Source of the DNA: Candidatus Melainabacteria bacterium
GTDB lineage: Bacteria; Actinomycetota; Actinomycetes; Mycobacteriales; Pseudonocardiaceae
Length of the DNA: 5,543 nucleotides
Direction: 5' to 3'
Assembly: GCA_903970565.1 (NCBI GenBank)
Contig: CAJCJE010000784.1
Span: forward strand, 1-5,543
The position numbers and the translations under genes are program-made. The notes beneath the pieces were generated by a model. The model did not search any database. It was not told where the DNA came from and saw only the letters and a list, made by a program, of their open reading frames with translations. Positions within the stretch are counted from its first letter, which is position 1, and each line of letters opens with the position of its first letter. Of the stretch, positions 1-4,975 are shown piece after piece.

Positions 1-153
1 GCCTGGTCCGCTTCTTCAGATCGATCCAGATTAATGTCCATAAAGGACTAATATTGAAATTCCGCGTCGGCGTCGGCGGTATCCTGCGCCATCTGCGCAC
101 GTGCGGCGGTGATCACCGAGCGCTACGAACAATACGAAACGGCGAGCGACGGC

Positions 154-192
154 GATCGGCGCCAGCCACCTGAAAGATGGTCGGCGCCGATC
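154..192 (-). terminator. Long hairpin after the G1 peptidase gene, probable terminator
   Basis: Perfect 10-bp inverted repeat GATCGGCGCC (154-163) and GGCGCCGATC (183-192). The interior can pair further in the transcript: CCATC (176-180 read on minus) with GGTGG (166-170), including one G-U pair, around a 5-nt loop UUUCA. It begins 32 nt after the peptidase stop codon at 225. No U-tract follows, so it is not a textbook intrinsic terminator. Such U-less hairpins are commonly assigned terminator or 3'-end-protection roles in GC-rich actinomycetes; that role is inferred here. Confidence 0.55.
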
Positions 193-224
193 AATCTTGG
201 CAGGAATCAGGGGTTGGCCGGCTG

Positions 225-1001
225 TCAGCCTTCGTAGGAGACGGAGAAGCCGTCACCGGAGGAGTTCGGTGCGGACGGCTGGTAGTAGGTGGTGCCGTTC
301 TGGACGAGGTCGATCGCGTCCGAACTGGTCAGGTTCGGGCTGCCGCCGTTGACCGTGGCACCGGAGAAGGTCGCGGTGGACAGGTCGGCGGGCGTGGCGA
401 TGCTGCCGTTGATCTCCGGGGATTCCTCGATGTACTCCACGGAGTCGCCGGGGCCGCTGTAGCTCTGCGTGGTGTTGAACGACTGGCCGGTCGAGTTGTC
501 GGTGAGCGTGATCTCCCAGGTGCTGCCGCTCTGCTGCTGGATCGTCCCGGTGATGGAGTCGCCGGGCGAGACGCTCAGGCTGCTGATCGGCGTCTCGGCG
601 GCCGGCAGGATCTCCCACCAGGCACCGTACTGCGCCTGCCCGTCGACATAGTCCTCTTCGGTTCCGGTCTGGATCAGGTCGGAGTTGCCGTCACCGTCGA
701 TGCCGACCCAGTTCGAACCATAGGTGTCGCCGGAGGTCTGCGAGGCGGTCGGGACGTTCCAGGTGACACTCGCGGAGGCGTAGCCGGAACCGGTCTCGAC
801 ATAGCCGGACCAGTTGCTCGACTGCTGGTCGGCAGGCGACTGGGAAATGATGTGATCAAGCGAATTGCTCACCTTCGCACGGTGTGCCGCCGCACCGTGG
901 TCGGTATGAGCAGTGCTCGCCATTGCCGCCGCCGGAGCGGCCACCAAACCCGCCACGGCTAATACGGTAACTGTGAGCGAGCGCAGGGATGTGTTACTCA
1001 C
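225..1001 (-). CDS. Secreted G1-family (eqolisin / Peptidase_A4) glutamic endopeptidase
   Basis: Predicted secreted acid endopeptidase of 258 aa using a Gln/Glu catalytic pair, the pepstatin-insensitive eqolisin family. The start chosen is GTG at 1001, because GAAGGAG lies 6 nt upstream and it places a signal peptide at residues 1-28 (hydrophobic core about 10-25, likely cleavage after Ala-Met-Ala). The frame stays open upstream to an ATG at 1133, but that 44-residue extension would bury the signal peptide. Residues 29-58 look like a short propeptide. Family landmarks follow: NWSGYV (63-68), VTWNVP (79-84), WVGIDGDG (98-105), LIQTG (109-113; Gln111 is the probable catalytic Gln), AWWEILP (127-133), SPGDSI (145-150) and VEYIEESP (188-195; Glu189 or Glu192/193 is the probable catalytic Glu). 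From residue 59 on there is no Lys, Arg, His or Cys and there are 24 Asp/Glu. The protein has the length of compact bacterial G1 peptidases. Family assignment is from motif recognition; activity and substrate are inferred. Confidence 0.85.
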   Translation of the reverse strand: MSNTSLRSLTVTVLAVAGLVAAPAAAMASTAHTDHGAAAHRAKVSNSLDHIISQSPADQQSSNWSGYVETGSGYASASVTWNVPTASQTSGDTYGSNWVGIDGDGNSDLIQTGTEEDYVDGQAQYGAWWEILPAAETPISSLSVSPGDSITGTIQQQSGSTWEITLTDNSTGQSFNTTQSYSGPGDSVEYIEESPEINGSIATPADLSTATFSGATVNGGSPNLTSSDAIDLVQNGTTYYQPSAPNSSGDGFSVSYEG

Positions 1002-1007
1002 CGACCA

Positions 1008-1014
1008 CTCCTTC
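1008..1014 (-). promoter_or_regulatory. Ribosome binding site deciding the peptidase start
   Basis: GAAGGAG on the minus strand, separated by 6 nt from the GTG at 1001-999. It is the strongest Shine-Dalgarno match near the gene's 5' end and supports the 258-aa start over the upstream in-frame ATG at 1133. Confidence 0.8.
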
Positions 1015-1241
1015 TCATGGAGGAAGAAAGATTTCGCAACATTGACTACGTGCGTAACGCCGTCCCGACCTGGGCCGATAACTACTGGTGGGGTGACGGA
1101 AGTCAGTCTGCATAGACCACCGAACGATGACAAGGCCGGAAACGCGGGGCACGACCAAAGTCGGTTTCCTCCATATGGCGTAGACGGCTACAAAACGGCA
1201 GGTCAGATGGCATGAATATTCACATGTTTGCATGTCGTGTG

Positions 1242-1291
1242 ATGACATTAACTCAATGACGTTTAACAGATGCACATAAAGTTCACGTCAT
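1242..1291. repeat. Three copies of an ATGACGTKAAC-like motif
   Basis: Two direct copies, ATGACATTAAC (1242-1252) and ATGACGTTTAAC (1256-1267), and one inverted copy, ATGACGTGAAC read on the minus strand (1281-1291). The core ATGACrT is shared by all. The two outward copies also form a perfect 8-bp inverted repeat, AATGACGT/ACGTCATT, with centres 30 bp apart, about three helical turns. This resembles a multi-site operator for a DNA-binding regulator; no regulator family is assigned. Confidence 0.45.
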
Positions 1292-1363
1292 TTTTAACGA
1301 TCGCAAAAAAATTAACTAATCTAGTTTAGCGAAATTCATAATGGGTACCGGACGCCTTTATCG

Positions 1364-1391
1364 ATTATGTGCTTGCTTTTGCAAACATAAT
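1364..1391. repeat. AT-rich dyad, stem-loop or operator
   Basis: ATTATGT (1364-1370) pairs with ACATAAT (1385-1391) and TTGC (1373-1376) with GCAA (1381-1384), around a TTTT loop. Only GC at 1371-1372 is unpaired, giving 11 bp of pairing. It could be a protein-binding dyad or, when transcribed, a weak hairpin. No U-tract follows on either strand that would make it a clear terminator. Confidence 0.4.
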
Positions 1392-1610
1392 ATCCGCTCG
1401 TCGACAGAAGTATCTGCCCCTCAGACGACGGCGCATAGCCCAGGACAGGAGCACCCAGAAGACAACCACCGCGACAAAACACAGGTCCGCCGCAAAAACC
1501 ACATCGGCGACGAAACCACGTGTTGCGCGAGCACGGACTGCTACCGCAAGACCCGCTCGCGCGCGAGGAGAGGCCGCCTGTTCAGGCGAGGCCCGGACGA
1601 GAAACCCCAC
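1365..1610 (-). CDS. Doubtful 81-aa membrane-protein ORF after dppF
   Basis: An open frame starts with GTG 21 nt after the last ATPase gene and encodes one strongly hydrophobic stretch (about residues 36-57, containing FVAVVVFWVLLSW) followed by an Arg-rich segment (RRRLRGR). That pattern fits a single-pass small membrane protein with its basic end inside. Against it: no Shine-Dalgarno sequence precedes the GTG, third-position GC is only moderate compared with the neighbouring genes, and hairpins lie within it. I do not recognise the family and consider a chance ORF more likely. Confidence 0.2.
   Translation of the reverse strand: MGFLVRASPEQAASPRARAGLAVAVRARATRGFVADVVFAADLCFVAVVVFWVLLSWAMRRRLRGRYFCRRADIMFAKAST
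1572..1593 (-). terminator. Candidate hairpin downstream of the importer operon
   Basis: GGCC (1572-1575) pairs with GGCC (1590-1593) and GCCT (1576-1579) with AGGC (1584-1587) around a GTTC loop, with two bases bulged. It starts about 38 nt after the stop codon of the last ATPase gene. A 12-bp palindrome, CTCGCGCGCGAG (1556-1567), follows closely. There is no U-tract, so a termination role is only a guess from position. Confidence 0.3.
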
Positions 1611-1631
1611 CGGTCCCGGCGACGGGCGAGG

Positions 1632-2708
1632 TTACTTGGCTTCGGCCGGGGCCGGGGCGGGCTCGGCGGCGGCAGCAGGGGTGCTGGCGATGTTCTCCGG
1701 GAAGTGGCAGGCCACCCGGTGCCCCGGGGCGAGTTCGGCCAGCGGCGGTTCCTCGGTGCGGCAGATGTCCTTGGCCTTCCAGCACCGCGTGTTGAACCGG
1801 CAGGCGGGCGGCGGGTTCAGCGGGCTGGGCACGTCGCCGGTGAGGCGAATCCGGGTGCGCTGGCCGCGCTTGGTCGGGTCCGGGACGGGGACGGCGGACA
1901 TCAGCGCGACCGTATAGGGGTGCATCGGCTGGGTGTAGATGCCGGCCTGTTCGCCGATCTCGACGATCTTGCCGAGGTACATGACCGCGACCCGGTCGGA
2001 GACGTGCCGGACGATGGACAGGTCGTGCGCGATCATGACGTAGGTCAGGTCCAGCTCGTTCTGAAGGTCCTCCAGCAGGTTGATCACCTGCGCCTGGATG
2101 GACACGTCCAGCGCGGACACCGGCTCGTCGGCGACGATGAGCTTGGGGCGCAGCGCGAGAGTACGGGCGATGCCGATGCGCTGGCGCTGACCGCCGGAGA
2201 ACTCGTAGGGATAGCGGTTGTAGTGCTCGGGGTTCAGGCCGACCAGCTTGAGCAGGTCCTGCACGGCCCGCTTGACGCCGTGTTCGGTCTGCACCTTCTG
2301 CAACCGGAATGGCGCTCCGACGATCGCGCCGACGGTGTGCCGGGGGTTCAGCGAGGAGTACGGGTCCTGGAAGATCATCTGGATGTCCCGGCGCAGCGGA
2401 CGCATCCTGCTGTTGGACAGGTGGGTGATGTCCTGGCCGTCGAAGTCGATCCGCCCCGCGCTCGGCTCGATCAGGCGGGTCAGCATCCGGCCGGTGGTGG
2501 TCTTGCCGCAGCCGGACTCGCCGACCAGGGACAGGGTCTCCCCACGGGCCACCGTGAAGTCCAGGCCGTCGACCGCCTTGACCGCGTCCTTGCCGCGCTG
2601 CAACAGGCCCCTGCGCACCGGGAAGTGCTTCTGTAGCCCGGAAACGGTCAGCAGGTCGGTGGCGCCGGACGCCTTGGCGGCCCTGGGTCGGCTCTGCGCG
2701 GTAGTCAC
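1632..2708 (-). CDS. dppF: Oligopeptide/dipeptide ABC importer ATPase, DppF/OppF type
   Basis: Cytoplasmic ATP-hydrolysing subunit, 358 aa, that pairs with the DppD-type ATPase to drive peptide uptake. All ABC motifs are intact: Walker A GESGCGKT (63-70), Q-loop Gln114, signature SGGQRQR (171-177), Walker B LIVADEP (190-196, catalytic Glu195), D-loop SALD (198-201) and switch His228. The C-terminal oligopeptide-transporter extension carries four cysteines (303, 309, 316, 334), the pattern linked to an iron-sulfur cluster in related mycobacterial importers. Residues 341-358 are an Ala/Pro/Glu-rich tail. The GTG start at 2708 is supported by AAGGA 7 nt upstream. It is the last recognised gene of the operon and is separated from the preceding ATPase by a 108-bp gap with hairpins, so it is not translationally coupled. 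The DppF versus DppD label follows gene order and the Walker A form; substrate is not determinable. Confidence 0.93.
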   Translation of the reverse strand: MTTAQSRPRAAKASGATDLLTVSGLQKHFPVRRGLLQRGKDAVKAVDGLDFTVARGETLSLVGESGCGKTTTGRMLTRLIEPSAGRIDFDGQDITHLSNSRMRPLRRDIQMIFQDPYSSLNPRHTVGAIVGAPFRLQKVQTEHGVKRAVQDLLKLVGLNPEHYNRYPYEFSGGQRQRIGIARTLALRPKLIVADEPVSALDVSIQAQVINLLEDLQNELDLTYVMIAHDLSIVRHVSDRVAVMYLGKIVEIGEQAGIYTQPMHPYTVALMSAVPVPDPTKRGQRTRIRLTGDVPSPLNPPPACRFNTRCWKAKDICRTEEPPLAELAPGHRVACHFPENIASTPAAAAEPAPAPAEAK

Positions 2709-2715
2709 GATGCGG

Positions 2716-2720
2716 TCCTT
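2716..2720 (-). promoter_or_regulatory. Ribosome binding site of the dppF-type gene
   Basis: AAGGA on the minus strand in a purine-rich run (GGAAAGAAGAAGGA), 7 nt before the GTG at 2708. It fixes the GTG start and gives this gene its own translation start, independent of the upstream ATPase. Confidence 0.75.
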
Positions 2721-2738
2721 CTTCTTTCCTTCGGCCTC

Positions 2739-2757
2739 GGCCGGGGTTCGCCCGGCC
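2739..2757 (-). other. Second, short hairpin in the dppD-dppF gap
   Basis: GGCCGGG (2739-2745) pairs with CCCGGCC (2751-2757) around a 5-nt GTTCG loop. It lies between the larger hairpin and the dppF ribosome binding site, ending 18 nt before that site. It may act with the first hairpin in mRNA stability or partial termination; that function is inferred. Confidence 0.45.
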
Positions 2758-2777
2758 TTCGGCCACGGTTCAGGACT

Positions 2778-2815
2778 CCTGGTCCGGCCGACCCACCAAG
2801 GCCGGCCGGACCAGG
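2778..2815 (-). other. 12-bp perfect hairpin directly after the dppD stop
   Basis: CCTGGTCCGGCC (2778-2789) and GGCCGGACCAGG (2804-2815) are perfect inverted copies with a 14-nt loop. The stem starts one base after the TAA stop of the first ATPase. No T-run follows on the minus strand, so full termination is unlikely. An RNA-processing or 3'-stabilising element, or a partial attenuator before dppF, is the better reading. Confidence 0.6.
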
Positions 2816-2816
2816 G

Positions 2817-3893
2817 TTACAGATTCGGCCGGATCTCGTCTTCCCAGACCTGCTGCCGTTGCTGTGCCGAGAGGTGGCAGGCGATCCGGTGACCGCCGCC
2901 GACATCGCGGAACTCGGGCCGGTCGGTGGTGCAGGCATGGTCGCCGACCAGGCCCGAGTAGTTGCACCTCGGGCTGAACGGGCAACCGAGGGGCACGTTG
3001 ATCAAGCTCGGCGGAGTGCCCTTGATCGGCAGCAGCCGCTCGGAGCGGTCCCGGTCCAGCCGGGGCATCGAACCGAGCAGGCCCCAGGTGTAGGGGTGTT
3101 CCGGCTGGCCGAAAACCTGCTCGGCGCTGGCGTACTCGGCGGACCGACCGGCGTACATGACCATGATGTCGTCGGCGAGTTCGGCGACGACGCCGAGGTC
3201 GTGGGTGATGATGATGACCGCCGAGTTGAACTCCTGTTGCAGGTCCCGGATCAGGTCCAGGATCTGGGCCTGCACGGTGACGTCCAGCGCGGTGGTCGGC
3301 TCGTCGGCGATGAGCAGTTCCGGGTCGCAGGACAGCGCCATCGCGATCATCGCGCGCTGGCGCATACCGCCGGAGAACTGGTGCGGGTAGTCGTCCACAC
3401 GCGACTTCGGCTGCGGGATGCCCACCCTGGCCAGCATGTCGATCGCGTGCGCGCGGGCGGCCTTTTTGGTGACCTTGTGGTGAATCCGGTACGCCTCGAC
3501 GATCTGGTTGCCGACCGTGTAGAACGGGTGCATCGCCGAGAGCGGGTCCTGGAAGATCATCGCCATCTTCTTGCCGCGCAGCGTACGCACGTGCTCGGCG
3601 CTGGCGGTGATGAGTTCCTCGCCGTCCAGCCAGATCTCACCGGAGAGCCTGGCGCTGGTGTTCTTGTGCAGCCCCATGATGGCCAGGCTGGTCACGCTCT
3701 TGCCGGAGCCGGACTCGCCGACGATACCCAGCGTCTTGCCGCGTTCCAGCCGATAGGACAGCCCGTCGACGGACTTCACCAGGCCATCGCCGGTGGGGAA
3801 GTGCACGCGCAGGTCGCGCAGTTCCAGGAAGGACGTGCTCACCGGGCCGAGGTCTCCGGTGGTGAGCGCCGGTTCGATTCTCACGCTGCTCAT
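2817..3893 (-). CDS. dppD: Oligopeptide/dipeptide ABC importer ATPase, DppD/OppD type
   Basis: Cytoplasmic ATPase subunit, 358 aa. Motifs: Walker A GESGSGKS (59-66), Q-loop Gln115, signature SGGMRQR (174-180), Walker B LLIADEP (193-199, catalytic Glu198), D-loop TALD (201-204) and switch His231. The C-terminal extension characteristic of peptide importers holds four cysteines (304, 310, 321, 339), matching the iron-sulfur cluster ligand pattern of this subfamily. The ATG start at 3893 overlaps the permease stop by one base (TGATG), indicating translational coupling. A weak GAGGG lies 10 nt upstream inside the permease gene. The frame is open further upstream to 4307, but that extension only overlaps the permease in another frame and does not resemble a protein. 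About 22 residues precede the conserved ATPase domain, which is normal. Substrate specificity cannot be read from this subunit. Confidence 0.94.
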   Translation of the reverse strand: MSSVRIEPALTTGDLGPVSTSFLELRDLRVHFPTGDGLVKSVDGLSYRLERGKTLGIVGESGSGKSVTSLAIMGLHKNTSARLSGEIWLDGEELITASAEHVRTLRGKKMAMIFQDPLSAMHPFYTVGNQIVEAYRIHHKVTKKAARAHAIDMLARVGIPQPKSRVDDYPHQFSGGMRQRAMIAMALSCDPELLIADEPTTALDVTVQAQILDLIRDLQQEFNSAVIIITHDLGVVAELADDIMVMYAGRSAEYASAEQVFGQPEHPYTWGLLGSMPRLDRDRSERLLPIKGTPPSLINVPLGCPFSPRCNYSGLVGDHACTTDRPEFRDVGGGHRIACHLSAQQRQQVWEDEIRPNL

Positions 3894-4903
3894 CAGTACC
3901 GCACCCTCGGATCGACGACCGCGTACAGGATATCCACGATGAGGTTCGCGATGATGATGAAGAAGGCGGCGAGCATCGTGACGCCCATGATCTCCGGCAG
4001 GTCGTTGTCCTGGATGGCCAGGAAGGCGAACTGTCCGAGACCGGGTAGGGAGAACGTGGTCTCGGTGAGCACCGCACCGCCGACCAGCAGCCCCAGGTCC
4101 AACCCGAAGATGGTCAGAATCGGGGTCAGGGTGGCCCGCAGACCGTGTTTGAGGACCACCTGCCGTTCGATCAGCCCCTTGGCGCGGGCCGTTCTGATGA
4201 AGTCCTCGTTCATCGTCTCCAACATGCCGGCTCTGGTTATTCGCGCGTAGAGCGCGGCATAGAGGAAGGCCAGCGTGATCCAGGGTAGGACGAGGTCCTC
4301 GAACCACAGCCCCGGATTCTGGGTGAACGGAACGTAGTTACCCGCGCCGGGGAAGATCGGCAGGGTGTCCCGGAACAGGGCGAGTGAGACAAGACCGGTG
4401 AAGAAGATCGGTAGTGACACACCGGCCAGCGCGATACTCATCGCGGAGCGGTCGAAGAACGAGCCACGGCGCAGCGCGGAGAGCACCCCGACCGCGACTC
4501 CGCCGAACAGCCAGATGATCGCCGCGCCGATCGCCAGCGAGAAGGTGACCGGAATCCGGGCGACCATCTGGGGCCACACCGGTTGGTCGTCGCGGAAGGA
4601 GTAGCCGAAGCAGGGCGCCGGACAGTAGGTGTCGTCGTTGCCCGAGTCGTAGTGCGACCCGACGACGATACCTTTCACGAAATCGCCGTACTGCACGAGA
4701 ATCGGCTTGTTGAAGCCGAGTTTCTTCTCCACGGCAATGACTTCACTGTGGCTGGGGTTGCGGCCGACGTACTGTGCGGCGAGTTCCTCCGGCGTCTGCC
4801 CGGCCAACCTCGGCACCACGAAGAAAATGGCGAAGGTCGCCAGGCTGACGACGAGCAGCAGCAGCACGGCGGCAAACAGTCGCCGAATGATGTAAACGAT
4901 CAC
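3893..4903 (-). CDS. dppB: Oligopeptide/dipeptide ABC importer permease, DppB/OppB type
   Basis: Inner-membrane channel subunit, 336 aa, BPD_transp_1 family. The N-terminus (MIVYIIRRL) and first helix (about 9-30) are typical of DppB. A long extracytoplasmic segment (about 31-117) containing a CPAPC motif (Cys94, Cys98) separates helix 1 from helix 2. Further hydrophobic stretches lie at about 118-142, 153-177, 203-221, 258-281 and 303-330, giving six helices. The cytoplasmic EAA coupling loop, which contacts an ATPase, is at about 230-257 (FIRTARAKGL followed by KHGLR). The start is GTG at 4903; no other start in frame fits and no Shine-Dalgarno sequence is visible directly upstream, where a strong hairpin lies. 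The gene follows the binding protein by 72 bp and overlaps the ATPase by one base. A second permease (DppC type), needed for the usual heterodimer, is absent from the downstream side. Confidence 0.92.
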   Translation of the reverse strand: MIVYIIRRLFAAVLLLLVVSLATFAIFFVVPRLAGQTPEELAAQYVGRNPSHSEVIAVEKKLGFNKPILVQYGDFVKGIVVGSHYDSGNDDTYCPAPCFGYSFRDDQPVWPQMVARIPVTFSLAIGAAIIWLFGGVAVGVLSALRRGSFFDRSAMSIALAGVSLPIFFTGLVSLALFRDTLPIFPGAGNYVPFTQNPGLWFEDLVLPWITLAFLYAALYARITRAGMLETMNEDFIRTARAKGLIERQVVLKHGLRATLTPILTIFGLDLGLLVGGAVLTETTFSLPGLGQFAFLAIQDNDLPEIMGVTMLAAFFIIIANLIVDILYAVVDPRVRY

Positions 4904-4916
4904 AGCGGGCGGCCGG

Positions 4917-4945
4917 AGCGGCCGGCGGGGTCGCCGCCGGCCGCT
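4917..4945 (-). other. 12-bp perfect GC-rich hairpin between binding-protein and permease genes
   Basis: AGCGGCCGGCGG (4917-4928) and CCGCCGGCCGCT (4934-4945) are perfect inverted copies with a 5-nt loop, 30 nt after the binding-protein stop and 13 nt before the permease GTG. No U-tract follows. In ABC importer operons such hairpins after the binding-protein gene commonly stabilise its mRNA and reduce downstream expression, giving excess binding protein; this role is inferred here. Confidence 0.65.
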
Positions 4946-4975
4946 GGTGCCTTCACCTGCCTTGGTCTGGGAGGG

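Larger units (their letters stand above)
1205..1395 (-). promoter_or_regulatory. AT-rich island with clustered dyads, likely control region
   Basis: The 60-bp lines starting at 1201, 1261 and 1321 are about 40, 28 and 40 % GC, far below the flanking genes. The island carries the palindrome TGAATATTCA (1213-1222) and ATGTC/GACAT (1232-1236, 1244-1248). It also has AATGACGT/ACGTCATT (1255-1262, 1285-1292), AACTA-ATC-TAGTT (1314-1326), and a larger dyad with ATTATGT/ACATAAT arms (1364-1391). It lies about 200-390 bp upstream of the peptidase start. I see no convincing -35/-10 pair, so the exact promoter is not assigned. A control role for the peptidase gene is inferred from composition, dyads and position; an unrecognised small RNA is an alternative. 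Confidence 0.4.
1002..1631. other. 630-bp gap between importer operon and peptidase gene
   Basis: No gene can be called with confidence here. From 1400 to 1631 the DNA is GC-rich and holds the tail of the importer transcript, possible terminator hairpins and a doubtful small ORF. From about 1205 to 1395 it is AT-rich with several dyads. From 1020 to 1200 it is GC-intermediate and forms the peptidase 5' region. It contains a GGAGG at 1168-1172 (minus) that is not attached to any recognised gene. No tRNA or rRNA pattern was recognised. Confidence 0.6.

Noticed and set aside
40..62. Small GTCC-ATAAA-GGAC hairpin in the AT-rich patch
   Set aside because: Only four base pairs, with mismatches outside; too short to support as a terminator or operator.
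3..173. Open plus-strand frame at the left edge
   Set aside because: 57 codons of Arg-rich sequence with no start in view, no family resemblance, and its end runs into the terminator hairpin of the opposite strand.
177..962. 261-codon open frame on the plus strand
   Set aside because: Antisense to the G1 peptidase gene, whose signal peptide, ribosome site and family motifs are clear on the other strand.
999..1018. Six-codon ATG frame whose TGA overlaps the peptidase GTG
   Set aside because: Its ATG lies just upstream of the Shine-Dalgarno sequence and has no ribosome site of its own; likely coincidence.
1078..1106. Possible -35/-10 pair (CTGACT and TAGTTA/AGTTAT) upstream of the peptidase
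   Set aside because: The -35 matches only four of six consensus bases and the -10 does not fit TANNNT with good spacing; too weak to call a promoter.
1220..1242. TCACA and TGTGA half-sites suggesting a CRP-like operator
   Set aside because: The order and spacing are wrong: CRP sites are TGTGA-N6-TCACA, while here TCACA comes first with a 13-bp gap.
1369..1620. Lys/Thr/Ala/Arg-rich plus-strand reading that resembles a histone-H1-like tail
   Set aside because: No ribosome site before the GTG at 1369, and the frame runs straight on into antisense of dppF. The basic composition mirrors the hydrophobic reading on the opposite strand, so it is probably chance.
1341..2636. 431-codon open frame on the plus strand
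   Set aside because: It is antisense to the dppF-type ATPase through most of its length, Gly/Arg/Val/Asp-rich without family motifs, and explained by GC-skewed codon use of the real gene.
1582..2766. 394-codon minus-strand frame overlapping dppF
   Set aside because: An Arg/Pro/Ala/Gly-rich out-of-frame translation of the same ATPase gene, with no conserved motifs.
2859..4250. 463-codon open frame on the plus strand
   Set aside because: Antisense to the dppD-type ATPase and the end of the permease; low-complexity His/Asp/Val/Arg-rich translation, no recognisable domain.
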